Shown here one piece after another: positions 33,246 through 44,948 of a DNA stretch of 64,000 nucleotides. Below the pieces are notes generated by a model, which saw only the letters and a program-made list of their open reading frames with translations, did no database searches and had not been told where the DNA came from. Source of the DNA: Verrucomicrobiaceae bacterium (GTDB lineage Bacteria > Verrucomicrobiota > Verrucomicrobiia > Verrucomicrobiales > Verrucomicrobiaceae). The stretch spans positions 1 through 64,000 of the forward strand of contig JAIXYN010000065.1 in assembly GCA_027490195.1 (NCBI GenBank). Direction: 5' to 3'. A program made the translations under genes and the position numbers. Positions within the stretch are counted from its first letter, which is position 1. Each line of letters starts with the position of its first letter.

Positions 33246-34375
33246 ACGAGGAAGGATCCACACCGAAGGACTACGAGTTCATCGACACCCCGGAGCATCT
33301 TGACCAATGGGTCGGGCAGATGCGAACCTGGCTGGCGGAAAGCCCGGACAAGCGCTGCTGCCTGGACACCGAGGCGGACAGCCTGCACCACTACCACGAG
33401 AAGCTTTGCCTGCTGCAGGTGAACTGCGCCGGGCGCTATGCCCTGGTGGATCCGCTGGCCATCGCGGATGTTTCTCCGTTGCTGAAGCTGCTGGATGAGC
33501 ATGAACTTTGGTTTCATGGGGCCGACTATGACCTGACGATGCTGCGGCGGACCTATGACTGGAATCCGAAGGTGATTCGAGACACCCAGATCGCGGCGCG
33601 ACTGCTCGGTGCCCGTCAGTTTGGACTCGCGGCGCTGGTGAAGAACGCCTTTGATCTGGATCTTTGCAAAGCCTCACAAAAGGCTGACTGGAGCCGGCGG
33701 CCGCTGCCGCCGAACATGCTTTCGTATGCAGTGGATGATGTGCGCTACCTGCTGCCCATCGCGGAAAAATTCGTGGCCGACCTCAAGCTGAAAGGGCGGG
33801 AGGAATGGTTTCACCAAAGCTGTCTTTCATTGCAGGAAGATGTCGCCGCCCGTGACAATGTGGCGCGTGAAGACCCGTGGCGTGTGCAGGGCTGCGGCCG
33901 GCTGCACCCCAGAGGACTGGCGATTCTGAAAGGCATGTGGGAATGGCGTGAAGGCATCGCGAAAGAGCGTGATACGCCCTGCTTCAAGATCATGTCCAAC
34001 AAGCAGATGGTGGCCTATGCCGAGCAGTTCGAAGCCGACCAGCCACTGAATCCGCCCAACGGGTGGCGTCCGCGCTGGAAGAAGGAGTTTTTCGATATTG
34101 TAGCGGCTATTACGACTTCCACTCCAGCCGACTGGCCGCAGCGCGCCAAGAAGACCAAAGGGCGCCTCAGTGACGCCCAGCGTGATCAGATCGACAAGCT
34201 GTGTGCGCATCGCGAGAAGGTGGCGCAGGAGCTTGAGATCGAGCCCTCGCTGCTGGGGTCACGCGGCACCATTGAGGAACTCGTTGTTGATGGTGATCCG
34301 GCCAGTCACCTCATGAGCTGGCAGCATGATCTGATGGCGAGTGGTCTGGAGCAGGTGCTGAAGGCGGCGGTGTAG
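33242..34375 (+). CDS. rnd: ribonuclease D
   Basis: This 377-residue 3'-5' exoribonuclease has the DEDDy nuclease domain in residues about 12-205: LDTEAD (D42, E44), HGADYDL (D97) and the YAVDDVRYL block with the catalytic Tyr and Asp. An HRDC domain follows (LHPRGLAILKGMWEWREGIAKERDTP). RNase D trims tRNA precursors and other stable RNA 3' ends. Length is as in E. coli RNase D. It starts with an ATGA overlap with rho, an uncommon pairing, and the run of genes ends here; a REP-like element and a convergent gene lie downstream. Confidence 0.92.
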   Translation: MNEEGSTPKDYEFIDTPEHLDQWVGQMRTWLAESPDKRCCLDTEADSLHHYHEKLCLLQVNCAGRYALVDPLAIADVSPLLKLLDEHELWFHGADYDLTMLRRTYDWNPKVIRDTQIAARLLGARQFGLAALVKNAFDLDLCKASQKADWSRRPLPPNMLSYAVDDVRYLLPIAEKFVADLKLKGREEWFHQSCLSLQEDVAARDNVAREDPWRVQGCGRLHPRGLAILKGMWEWREGIAKERDTPCFKIMSNKQMVAYAEQFEADQPLNPPNGWRPRWKKEFFDIVAAITTSTPADWPQRAKKTKGRLSDAQRDQIDKLCAHREKVAQELEIEPSLLGSRGTIEELVVDGDPASHLMSWQHDLMASGLEQVLKAAV

Positions 34376-34443
34376 ATGGGGATAGCAAACACGTCCCAGC
34401 TCTAAGTGTGTAGCAGACGCCATGGCGTACGAACGCGCTCGAA

Positions 34444-34509
34444 GTCGGGCGGTTTGGCGAAGGTGGATGTGGGTGATGGGGATGCGATGGACGCCAAACA
34501 CCCCCAACC
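34444..34509. repeat. REP-like hairpin, copy C
   Basis: Third copy of the family at 13085-13149 and 16260-16324. It begins GTCGGGCGGTTTGGCG, ends ACGCCAAACACCCCCAACC, and has the same 8-bp stem. It lies in the 166-bp gap between the convergent rnd and ModA-like genes, so it may serve as a terminator for both. Confidence 0.8.
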
Positions 34510-34541
34510 TTCAGCCGGGGCGCTGCGCTTGGTGTGCTAAA

Positions 34542-36068
34542 CTACTTTTGCTTTAGCCAGTCTGGCAGCACGATGTCCGCGCTTTTGACGGGAGTGGTGT
34601 CGCCTTTCCAGACAAAGCCGGCCTTTTCGAAACTCGCACGCTGCCCGCGCAGAAAGGTGAGGAGGCGATGGCCCATCTGCTGATTGGGTGAATCATGTCG
34701 TACGGCGAAGGGCTGCACGGCCTTTGATTTGTCGGCGGGCAGGGGCACGGCATCAAAGTGGGCTTTGTCGTTGTTGATGTTGATGCCATAGACCACTGCG
34801 GCATCGAGTGAGCCGGTGCGCATCTGATTGACCAGGAAATCTGCGGTGGGTACCTGGGATGAGGCGTTCTTGCTGACGCTTTCCCAGAGATTCATGGACT
34901 TCAGCATGGAGCGCGTGAGAAAGCCGATGGTGGACTGCTCTGCATTGCAGAGGCCGACACGCAGACCAGGACGGGCCAGATCCGCGAGGGTATGGATGTT
35001 CTTAGGGTTGCCCTTGGGCACTGCAATGACGATTTCGGCCTCGGTGAGGAGAATGGCTTCGGGAAACTGCTCCGCCACTGGCGGCACGAAACAGACATCG
35101 CAGGCGTAATAGACGTCAGGGAACTTGGGATTGGTGCTGTCCCCCATGGTCTTCATGGAAGCGCACAGAATGCCGCAGCCATTGAAGACCGTAGTCATGG
35201 TGATGCCTTCGCGATTGGCGAACTGGTGCAGGAGTTTTTCGATGGCCGGGCGGTTGACTCCACCGCTGTAGATGATCAAATCCGGGCGCGCGGCCCACTT
35301 GTCTCCCGGCACTGCTTTGAAGCCCTGCTTTTGAAAAATGGCCCCGCCTTTTTCTGGCGCGGTGAGGTAGCGGGCAAAGCGCAGCGCCTCAGCGGGCTGC
35401 TGGCAGGAAGAGAGGATGGTCGCGGTGGCGTGTTCTTCGTGCTTTGCGAGTTCTGGCAGGGGGGCGATTTCCAAGCCTTTGAACTGTGGCACGACGGAGT
35501 CCCACACGATGGCGGCGTCAACGGCACCGAGGGAGAGATCGGCAGCGATTTCCGTGACGGTGGGTTTCATTACGGCGGCTTTTGCGGCGAGCGCCTCCCA
35601 TTCGGGGCCGAGCAACTTTTTCACCACGCGGGCGATGCTTGCGGCTTCGGGATTTGCGAGGGCGAGTTTGATGTTAGGGTTCTTTAGTGCCGCGAGACTG
35701 TCGATGTGTTTGGGGTTGCCCGTGGCGACTGCCAGCACGGGCTGCTGGATGATCAGCGGGAACTCCTCACGGGTGACATCGAGCTTTTTCGCATCTGCTA
35801 GGGCGCCGTCGTCGGCGGCGATGAAGAGATCTCCCTGTTTGGCGATTTTGAGCTGGCTGAGGAGGGTGCCAGTGCCGCCGTATTGGAGGCGGACTTCCGT
35901 GCCGGTTTCCTTTTGATAGGCGGTGGCGATCTCCTCGACCGGCTTCTTGATGCCAGCCGCGCAAAAGACCGTGAGTGGCGCAGAGCTGCCCTTGGCGGGC
36001 TTCAGCGCAACCCAGGCGGCTCCGGCGGCAGCTCCGAGGCACAGGACGATGATGAGTTTCTTCAGCAT
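34542..36068 (-). CDS. tandem ModA-like substrate-binding protein
   Basis: This 508-residue protein has an N-terminal signal or anchor (MLKKLIIVLCLGAAAGAAW) and two consecutive type II periplasmic-binding domains of the molybdate-binding ModA type. Domain 1 (about 28-255) has CAAGIKKPVEEIATAYQKE, YGGTGTLLSQLK and GDLFIAADDGA. Domain 2 (about 262-508) has FNGCGILCASMKT, AEIVIAVPKGNPKNI and MRTGSLDAAVVYGI. Family members normally have a single domain of about 250 residues, so this is a duplication within one gene. No modB/modC permease or ATPase gene adjoins it. The ligand of either domain is unknown. The ATG at 36068 starts the signal sequence; an upstream ATG at 36104 adds unlikely residues. 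Confidence 0.82.
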   Translation of the reverse strand: MLKKLIIVLCLGAAAGAAWVALKPAKGSSAPLTVFCAAGIKKPVEEIATAYQKETGTEVRLQYGGTGTLLSQLKIAKQGDLFIAADDGALADAKKLDVTREEFPLIIQQPVLAVATGNPKHIDSLAALKNPNIKLALANPEAASIARVVKKLLGPEWEALAAKAAVMKPTVTEIAADLSLGAVDAAIVWDSVVPQFKGLEIAPLPELAKHEEHATATILSSCQQPAEALRFARYLTAPEKGGAIFQKQGFKAVPGDKWAARPDLIIYSGGVNRPAIEKLLHQFANREGITMTTVFNGCGILCASMKTMGDSTNPKFPDVYYACDVCFVPPVAEQFPEAILLTEAEIVIAVPKGNPKNIHTLADLARPGLRVGLCNAEQSTIGFLTRSMLKSMNLWESVSKNASSQVPTADFLVNQMRTGSLDAAVVYGININNDKAHFDAVPLPADKSKAVQPFAVRHDSPNQQMGHRLLTFLRGQRASFEKAGFVWKGDTTPVKSADIVLPDWLKQK

Positions 36069-36108
36069 GAAGGGTGAACGTGCCAGAAAGGCGGCATCGC
36101 TCAAAATG

Positions 36109-37533
36109 TTATGAGATCAATTTCTCGATCACCTGGCCGCCGAACTGGCTGAGCTGTTTGAAGCGGCCGGCGTGGTAGAAGGTGAGCTTGTTGTCGTTCA
36201 GGCCGAGTAGGCGCAGGAGGGTGACGTGGAGATCGCGGACGTGATGCACGTCTTCGACGGCCTCCATACCGCGATCATCCGTGCTGCCGATGGTGTGGCC
36301 TGCTTTGACACCGCCACCGGCGAGCCAGACGGTCATCGCCTTGGAATTGTGATCGCGACCGTAGGCGGTTCCGCCACGCACGCCGTTGTCCGGGGTGCGG
36401 CCGAATTCACCGCACCAAACGATGAGGGTGTCATCCAGCAGGCCGCGTTGTTTGAGGTCTTTGATGAGGGCGGCGATGGGCTGGTCCACCTGATGGATGA
36501 GATTGCCGTGGGCGCGCTCGATGTAGTCGTGGCTGTCCCAGGTGCCGGCGTAAAGCTGGACGAAGCGTACACCTTTTTCCACGAGCTTGCGTGCGAGGAG
36601 GCACTTGCGGCCGAAGGCGTCGGTGGCATCGCTGCCGATGCCGTACATGGCTTTGGTTTTTTCGTCTTCCTTGCTGAGGTCCAGCGTTTCGGGAACTTGC
36701 GTCTGCATGCGGAAGGCGAGCTCGTAATTGTGCATGCGTGCACGCAGTTCGTCGTGCCAAGGGTGGGCTTCGGCGTGGCGGGTGTTGAGCTGGGCGAGGA
36801 GATCGAGGTTGGCGCGCTGGTGGTCGGATGCGATGCCCTGCGGTGGTTGCAGATCGAGAATGGGTGAGCCTTTGGGGCGCAGCGGGGTGCCTTGAAACTG
36901 GGCGGGGAGATAGCCATTGCTCCAGTTGGCGCTGCCGCCTTGGGGGTAGCTGATCTCTGGCAGGACCATGAAGCCTGGCAGGTCTTGATTTACGGAGCCG
37001 AGGCCATAGGTGACCCAGGCACCGAGGGCGGGATCTCCGCCGAAGCGATTGCCGCAGTTCATTTGGTACATGGCGGTGGGGTGATTGACTGAATCTACCT
37101 GGCAGCCGCGAAAGAAGCAGAGCTCATCGGCAACGCTGGCGAGATGCTGCCAGGGCTCGCTCATCCAGGCACCGCTCTGGCCGTGCTGGGCGAACATGAA
37201 GGGGGATTTCACATAGTAGCGCTTGCCGCTTTCCATGGCGGACTTCTGTTTTCCTTCCTTGGTGAACTCCTTGAGGTGCAGCTTATCGAGTACGGGCTTG
37301 GGATCGAAGGTGTCGATGTGGGAGGGGCCGCCCTCCATCATGAGGAAGATGCAGTTTTTGGCCTTTGCGGGAATCTGCTGTGCCTTGGGAGATAGCGGAC
37401 TGGTTTGTTCGGCGGCGAGTAGGGAGGTGAGCGCTACGCTGCCGAGAGAGGTGCCTAGGCCGTAGATGAACTCGCGACGTGTGGGTGCGTGAAGTGCGCG
37501 AGAACCGGCGCAGGGGAAGAAGGTCTTGTTCAT
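36109..37533 (-). CDS. DUF1501 protein, exported by a Tat-like signal
   Basis: This 474-residue protein belongs to DUF1501, an alkaline-phosphatase/sulfatase-fold family abundant in Planctomycetota and Verrucomicrobiota. It has a twin-arginine-type leader (TRREFIYGLGTSLGSVALT) followed by the conserved start of the fold (NCIFLMMEGGPSHIDTFDPKP) and the late motifs WCGEFGRTPD, GRDHN and GLNDNKLTF. The substrate of the family is not established. It follows the PSD1 gene with only 3 nt between them, the usual DUF1501/PSD1 pair, and is the last gene of a minus-strand locus that begins with a sigma factor gene at 42845. Confidence 0.9.
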   Translation of the reverse strand: MNKTFFPCAGSRALHAPTRREFIYGLGTSLGSVALTSLLAAEQTSPLSPKAQQIPAKAKNCIFLMMEGGPSHIDTFDPKPVLDKLHLKEFTKEGKQKSAMESGKRYYVKSPFMFAQHGQSGAWMSEPWQHLASVADELCFFRGCQVDSVNHPTAMYQMNCGNRFGGDPALGAWVTYGLGSVNQDLPGFMVLPEISYPQGGSANWSNGYLPAQFQGTPLRPKGSPILDLQPPQGIASDHQRANLDLLAQLNTRHAEAHPWHDELRARMHNYELAFRMQTQVPETLDLSKEDEKTKAMYGIGSDATDAFGRKCLLARKLVEKGVRFVQLYAGTWDSHDYIERAHGNLIHQVDQPIAALIKDLKQRGLLDDTLIVWCGEFGRTPDNGVRGGTAYGRDHNSKAMTVWLAGGGVKAGHTIGSTDDRGMEAVEDVHHVRDLHVTLLRLLGLNDNKLTFYHAGRFKQLSQFGGQVIEKLIS

Positions 37534-37536
37534 GGC

Positions 37537-40395
<2,859 letters not shown>

Positions 40396-40503
40396 GGCTG
40401 GGGAGTAAAAGGTATGCAGGTGCTAGCGGCCAAGGTGGTCGATTGAGAGTCAGGGCGTTTTGTGAAATGACAGCGTCGATGTGCGGCGGCGCTTTTGGCT
40501 GGC

Positions 40504-40636
40504 GCTGCTGGTGAATGCTGGGTGCGGCGAAGTGATGGCTTTGCTTCCCGGTTGTGTGTTGTCATATCCACGGTTGCCTCGCTGAGGCTCGGCTGACCCT
40601 GGGCTGAAATCCGCGGCCCCTTTGGGGCTGGTGTGG
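40504..40636. repeat. dispersed 133-bp palindromic repeat, copy 2
   Basis: This is the second copy of the element at 1359-1491 and the same length. It lies in the 387-bp gap between the PSD1 start (40395) and the FecR-LamG gene (40783). Shared blocks include CTGCTGG, CTGGGTGCGGCG and GGCTCGGCTGACCCTGGGCTG split over two words, and a GGGGCTGGTGTGG right end. To its right, 40691-40709 has the palindrome GCCGATAAAATTTCGGC. Long open frames across this gap follow from the repeat and are not genes. Confidence 0.7.
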
Positions 40637-40782
40637 GGCGGAGAGGTGTGGTGCGTGTCGGGGCGGCAGGGACGTTCGCCCAGAGCCGATAAAATTTCGG
40701 CGCTCCCAGTGGGGGCTGGTGTGAGCGGCTTGGCAGACCAAGCAGATGAGCGATGCCCCGCCTTAACGGATTGGCATGCATG

Positions 40783-42318
40783 TCAGTCGGGTTTGCCATG
40801 GTTGTAGAGGGTGCTGATTTCAGCGGCATTCAGTACGGTGCTGAAGATGGCAAATTCATCGATGGCGCCGTTGAGATTGCGGATGGGGAACTGGTGGCCC
40901 TGGGTGGGGAGGCCCCAGTTGCCGATCTCGCAGGGGCCAAAGACGATGTCGCGTCCGGGTTGGTGCAGTGGGGAGATTTCGTGGCCCACGGGCTGGCCGT
41001 CGAAGTATTGGATGACCGTGCCGCTGGTGTTGTCATAGGTCACGGCGAGATGGTGCCAGCGGCCGAGGCTGTCGGCGGTGAAGACGGGCTTGCTGAAATA
41101 CATTTGATTGTATTTGGCATTCTTTGCGACTTCTGCCGGACGGTACATGACGGAGAACATGAGGCTGCCGTCTTCGTAGATCTGCCAGTGGGGTTCGCCG
41201 TTGTCGTAGCCGTCGGTTAGGAGCAGGGAGTTGTATTTTTTGTCCACGGAATCGACCTTCACCCAGCAGGCGAGGGTGAGGGCTTGGTAGGTGCCGTCGA
41301 GATTCAGGCGTACGCGATCACCGGGGCGCTTGAACTCGAGCGCGGTTTTTTCCGGCCAGCGGCCCTGAGTCCAAGCTGCACCGACAGCGCCACCGTCGCG
41401 CTGGGCATGGCGGGGCTCGGTGACGTTTTTCACGAGGCGGTCCCAGCGATCATCCTCCAGATGTTTGAAGGTGTAGTAAGCGATGAGGCGGGGATCTTTG
41501 CAGGCGGTGAGAGACCACTGCTGCCAGTCGGCGAAGCGATGGGTGTCACGCTGTTTCACGAGGCCGTGGAGTTCGCTGATGGGGAGGAAATCCTGCGGTG
41601 TGACTGTGCTGACTTTTGCCGAGGACAAGGACATGCCTTGTTTTAGGCTGGCGGGCGTCTGTGTGTCTGTGTGCGCGATGACCTCGCCTTCGAAGACATG
41701 CACGGCGCTGGTGTTGTCTTTGACGTTGAGCGCGAACTCGGTGCCGAGATCTTCCAGCTTCATGCCGGGGGCGTGCATGAGAAAGCCTTTGGCGGCAGGG
41801 GGCACATGGACGCGGACGCGGCCGCTCAGGCAGCGGGCCTCCCAGGCGGAGAGGATTTCGATTTCGGCGCCGCCTTCAATCAAGGCTGTGGCGCCGCTGA
41901 AGAATTCGATCTGGGCGAGGCCTTGAGTGAGCTGGATGGTGCCAGGTTTGAGGGTATCGCCACTGCGAAGTGTGTTCGTGAATTTGGCATCCATGGTCTG
42001 GCTGAGCATGGCGACGCCGTTGGAGGTGGCTTCGGTTTCGGTGGCGTGTTGGGGCCAGAGGATGAAGGCGCAGACGATGACTGCGGCAGCTGCGGTGAGG
42101 GCTGGGAGCCAGCGGCGTGTGGGACGCTTGAGTGCTGCGCTTTGTAGACGACCGGTGTTTACCGTTGGCTGTTGCAGGAGGCGGGCGTGTTGATCGACGA
42201 GTTCCAGGTAGCGCTTGCGTGCTTGCCAGTCGGCGCGCAGCAGGTCTTCAAGGCGGGCGTGTTGCTCGGGGGTGATTTCGCCGTCGATTTCTGCGTGGAT
42301 GAGGGAGTCGAGATTCAT
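40783..42318 (-). CDS. FecR / LamG membrane protein, likely anti-sigma factor
   Basis: This 511-residue protein begins with a short cytoplasmic region resembling a zinc-free anti-sigma segment (MNLDSLIHAEIDGEITPEQHARLEDLL). A membrane segment follows near residues 70-90 (ALTAAAAVIVCAFILWP). A FecR domain (about 105-235; LIEGGAEIEIL, LEDLGTEFAL, VHVFEGEV) and a C-terminal LamG/concanavalin domain (about 325-511; LACWVKVDSVDK, HLAVTYDN, IDEFAIF) complete it. The gene overlaps the sigma factor stop by 4 nt (ATGA), so it is very probably the cognate regulator. The LamG domain suggests recognition of extracellular polysaccharide, but that is an inference. The ATG at 42318 was preferred to 42354 because of this overlap. 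Confidence 0.87.
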   Translation of the reverse strand: MNLDSLIHAEIDGEITPEQHARLEDLLRADWQARKRYLELVDQHARLLQQPTVNTGRLQSAALKRPTRRWLPALTAAAAVIVCAFILWPQHATETEATSNGVAMLSQTMDAKFTNTLRSGDTLKPGTIQLTQGLAQIEFFSGATALIEGGAEIEILSAWEARCLSGRVRVHVPPAAKGFLMHAPGMKLEDLGTEFALNVKDNTSAVHVFEGEVIAHTDTQTPASLKQGMSLSSAKVSTVTPQDFLPISELHGLVKQRDTHRFADWQQWSLTACKDPRLIAYYTFKHLEDDRWDRLVKNVTEPRHAQRDGGAVGAAWTQGRWPEKTALEFKRPGDRVRLNLDGTYQALTLACWVKVDSVDKKYNSLLLTDGYDNGEPHWQIYEDGSLMFSVMYRPAEVAKNAKYNQMYFSKPVFTADSLGRWHHLAVTYDNTSGTVIQYFDGQPVGHEISPLHQPGRDIVFGPCEIGNWGLPTQGHQFPIRNLNGAIDEFAIFSTVLNAAEISTLYNHGKPD

Positions 42319-42845
42319 GCGAAGCCCTCTGCTTGAAGTTGATGCGTGACGCATTCATGGAGGCGCTGGCGGAGGAGTTCCAGATTCCGGAAGAGGGTGC
42401 GGCGGCTGAGAGAGAAGCGGGCCATCATTTCCTCGGCGCTCTGGCGCATGGCGTAGCGGCTGGTGACGAGTTCCTGATCCTGCGCGGTGAGTTTTTGCAG
42501 GCAGGCGTCGAGCAGGCGGAGGCGTTCGTCGAGCCGGGGTTCGATGTGGCTGCGCTCGCTGGCGAGGAGGTCCATGACGTCTTCGCTGAAGAGCAGCGGG
42601 GAGCGTGCGGATTTCTCGCGATGCTTTTGCACTTGGAGGTAGGCGAAGCGGTAGGCCCAGGGGAGGAAGGGGCGTGTGGTGTCGTATTCGGCGAATTTGC
42701 GATAGAGGGCGAGACTCGTTTCTTGCAGGATGTCGCGGGCATCGGCTTCGCGCGGCACAAGGCTGAAAATGTAACGAAACAACGGCTCCTGATGCTGGGT
42801 GAGCAGGAGGACGAGGGTTTCGGTGGAGGTGGGCGAGTCTGACAT
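42315..42845 (-). CDS. ECF RNA polymerase sigma factor (Planctomycetota/Verrucomicrobiota type)
   Basis: This 176-residue sigma factor has region 2 (QHQEPLFRYIFSLVPREADARDILQETSLALYRKF, then WAYRFAYLQV) and region 4 (DQELVTSRYAMRQSAEEMMARFSLSRRTLFRNLELLRQRLHE). These are typical of ECF factors paired with FecR-like membrane regulators. The longer in-frame reading starting at 42995 would add 50 residues of low similarity; the ATG at 42845 was chosen. The stop overlaps the FecR-LamG start. Together with the PSD1 and DUF1501 genes downstream, it probably controls a surface polysaccharide response. The binding-protein gene at 42998 is divergently oriented, so 42846-42997 should hold promoters in both directions. 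Confidence 0.9.
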   Translation of the reverse strand: MSDSPTSTETLVLLLTQHQEPLFRYIFSLVPREADARDILQETSLALYRKFAEYDTTRPFLPWAYRFAYLQVQKHREKSARSPLLFSEDVMDLLASERSHIEPRLDERLRLLDACLQKLTAQDQELVTSRYAMRQSAEEMMARFSLSRRTLFRNLELLRQRLHECVTHQLQAEGFA

Positions 42846-42997
42846 GGGTGCAGTGTATTCCCGGTGGTGAGGGGTGCAGTGCCAAAATAATTGGCGGATG
42901 CTGGTTCGGCCGTGCAGCGCGGGGGAGAGCTGAATGAAAGGGCAAAAACGGAGGTTGCAGCGGCGTTGTCCCGTCTCGACTTTGGATTGCACCAACC

Positions 42998-43933
42998 ATG
43001 AAACCTTTTGCCGTACTTTTATTGATGCTTTGCGCTGGGCTGCTGTCTGCGTGCAAGCCTTCGCCCTCTACATCTGCTCCATCAGGCAAGCCGAAGGTGG
43101 CGCTGGTGATGAAGTCGCTGGCGAATGAGTTTTTCCAAACGATGGCCGAAGGGGCGAAGAAGCACCAGGCTGCGCATGCGGGGCACTACGAGCTCATCGT
43201 GAACGGCATCAAGAACGAGACGGACCTGGCTGAGCAGGTGGGGCTGGTGGATCAGATGGTGTCGCAGGGAGTGCAGGCCATCGTTATTGCACCGGCGGAT
43301 TCGAAGGCGCTGGTCACGGTGCTGAAGCGAGCGAAAGAGGCGGGTGTGCTGGTCATCAACATCGACAACAAGCTGGATGCGGACGCGCTGAAGCAGGCGG
43401 GGCTGAGCATTCCGTTTGTCGGGCCTGACAACCGTGCGGGAGCAAAGGCGGTGGGTGAGGTGCTGGCCAAGAAGCTCAAGGCGGGTGATGAGGTGGCGAT
43501 CATTGAAGGGGTGACCACGGCCTTCAACGGCCAGCAACGCAAGGCGGGCTTTGAGGACGCGATGAATGCTGCGGGCATGAAGATCGTGGCGTCCCAGAGT
43601 GGTCAGTGGGAGATGGAAAAGGCCAATGGTGTGGCGGCGGGGATCCTGGCTGCGAATCCGAATGTGAAAGCGCTGCTGTGTGCCAATGACAACATGGCTC
43701 TGGGGGCTGCGGCAGCTGTGCAAGCTGCTGGCAAGGCGGGGCAGGTGCAGATCATCGGGTTTGATAATATCGCTGCGCTCAAGCCGCTGCTGGCGGATGG
43801 GCGTGTGCTGGCCACGTGTGACCAGCATGGGGATCAACTTGCGGTCTTTGGCATTGAGGCCGCGCTGAAAGTGCTGAAGGACAAGACGACGCCTGCGGAT
43901 CAACAGACGCCGGTGGATGTGATTGTGAAATGA
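42998..43933 (+). CDS. ribose/nucleoside-type ABC substrate-binding lipoprotein
   Basis: This 311-residue protein carries a lipoprotein signal with lipobox LLSAC and a type I periplasmic-binding fold: VALVMKSLANEFFQTMAEGAKK, AIVIAPADSKALVTVLKRA, VLVINIDNKLD, FVGPDNRAG, LLCANDNMALGA and IIGFDNIAAL. It closely resembles RbsB. The operon continues with a permease, two nucleoside hydrolases and ribokinase, which suggests ribose or nucleoside as ligand. The usual RbsA-type ATPase gene is missing from the cluster. A hairpin repeat starts inside its last codons (43928). Confidence 0.9.
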   Translation: MKPFAVLLLMLCAGLLSACKPSPSTSAPSGKPKVALVMKSLANEFFQTMAEGAKKHQAAHAGHYELIVNGIKNETDLAEQVGLVDQMVSQGVQAIVIAPADSKALVTVLKRAKEAGVLVINIDNKLDADALKQAGLSIPFVGPDNRAGAKAVGEVLAKKLKAGDEVAIIEGVTTAFNGQQRKAGFEDAMNAAGMKIVASQSGQWEMEKANGVAAGILAANPNVKALLCANDNMALGAAAAVQAAGKAGQVQIIGFDNIAALKPLLADGRVLATCDQHGDQLAVFGIEAALKVLKDKTTPADQQTPVDVIVK

Positions 43934-44015
43934 CGAAACCAGAATGTCGAATGCCGAATGAATTCCCAATGCTTCAATCATTCATGCTTTGGACATCGTC
44001 ATTAGCTCGTCATTT
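43928..44015 (+). repeat. dispersed hairpin repeat at the binding-protein/permease junction
   Basis: AAATGACGA (43928-43936) pairs with TCGTCATTT (44007-44015). The element between holds AGAATGTCGAATGCCGAATG-type words and ends CATCGTCATTAGCTCGTCAT. It includes the stop codon of the binding-protein gene and separates it from the permease. Similar words occur at 1203-1230. It could attenuate or stabilise the transcript. Confidence 0.65.
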
Positions 44016-44019
44016 TTCT

Positions 44020-44943
44020 ATGCGCCGCTGGACTGACTTCTTCATTCTCATTGCTGTGCTCGGAGCCATGATCGTGCTCTTTGGGCTGATGCGGGACAGC
44101 TTTTTTAGCATGGGCACGCTGGGGACGGTGGCGAACCGGATTCCGGCGCTGGCGCTGGTGGCGACGGGGATGACGCTGGTGATGGTGACGGGTGGCATTG
44201 ATCTTTCGGTGGGGTCGTTGCTCGGATTTTGCGGCGCAGTGACGGGGGTGCTGATGGCGGATCTGCACTGGGGGCTGGTGCTGGCGGTGCTTGCGAGTGT
44301 CGCTGTCGGAGCGGTGATCGGCAGCACGACGGGGGCGGTGAGTGTGAAGCTGCGGCTGCCCTCGTTTATCGTTTCGCTGGGCATGCTGGAGATTGCGCGC
44401 GGGCTGGCGTTTCTGACGACGAACTCGCAGACGAAGTACATTGGCGCGGATATTGAGGCCCTAGGCGCACCGTTTGGCGGGCTGGTGATTTCGCCTGCGT
44501 TTGTGATCAGTCTGCTGGTGGTGGCGGCGGGGCAGGTGATGCTTTCACAGATGGCCATTGGGCGGCATCTGATCGCCATCGGGGCGAATCGTGAGGCTGC
44601 GTTGGTTTCCGGGGTGTCGGTGGATCGTCCGCGTCTTTTTGCGCATGCGCTGCTGGGCGCGCTGACTGGGCTGGCGGCGGTTTTTAACTGCTCGCGACTT
44701 GGTTCGGCTGATCCGAATGCGGGCACGGGTTTCGAGCTGGGGGCCATCGCTGCGGTGGTCGTGGGTGGAACGAGTTTGATGGGCGGGCGGGGCTCGGTGG
44801 TGAAGAGTTTTATGGGTGTGCTCATCATTGCCACGTTAGAGGCCGGGCTGATTCAGGTGGGTGCCACGGAGCCGGTGAAACGTGTGGTCACGGGGTTGGT
44901 CATCGTCGCTGCTGTGCTGGCGGATACCTGGAGGAGAAAATAG
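44020..44943 (+). CDS. ribose-type ABC transporter permease
   Basis: This 307-residue integral membrane protein has about eight to ten hydrophobic segments and the RbsC-type family signature, including SVGSLLGFCGAVTGVLMA, SFIVSLGMLEIARGLAF, GTGFELGAIAAVVVGGTSLMGGRGSV and VVTGLVIVAAVLAD. It transports the ligand captured by the preceding lipoprotein. An upstream ATG at 43930 overlaps the previous stop, but the additional 30 residues are the repeat and are not family-like, so ATG 44020 is preferred. The energising ATPase (RbsA) is not in the operon and must come from elsewhere, or the transporter is non-functional or shares an ATPase. Confidence 0.88.
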   Translation: MRRWTDFFILIAVLGAMIVLFGLMRDSFFSMGTLGTVANRIPALALVATGMTLVMVTGGIDLSVGSLLGFCGAVTGVLMADLHWGLVLAVLASVAVGAVIGSTTGAVSVKLRLPSFIVSLGMLEIARGLAFLTTNSQTKYIGADIEALGAPFGGLVISPAFVISLLVVAAGQVMLSQMAIGRHLIAIGANREAALVSGVSVDRPRLFAHALLGALTGLAAVFNCSRLGSADPNAGTGFELGAIAAVVVGGTSLMGGRGSVVKSFMGVLIIATLEAGLIQVGATEPVKRVVTGLVIVAAVLADTWRRK

Positions 44944-44948
44944 ACTGT

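Noticed and set aside
31647-33263. 538-codon frame antisense to rho
   Set aside because: Rho is unambiguous on the plus strand; the antisense frame is a consequence of GC-rich codons.
43930-44019. 30-residue N-terminal extension of the permease
   Set aside because: The additional codons come from the hairpin repeat at 43928-44015 and are not permease-like; the first membrane segment starts just after ATG 44020.
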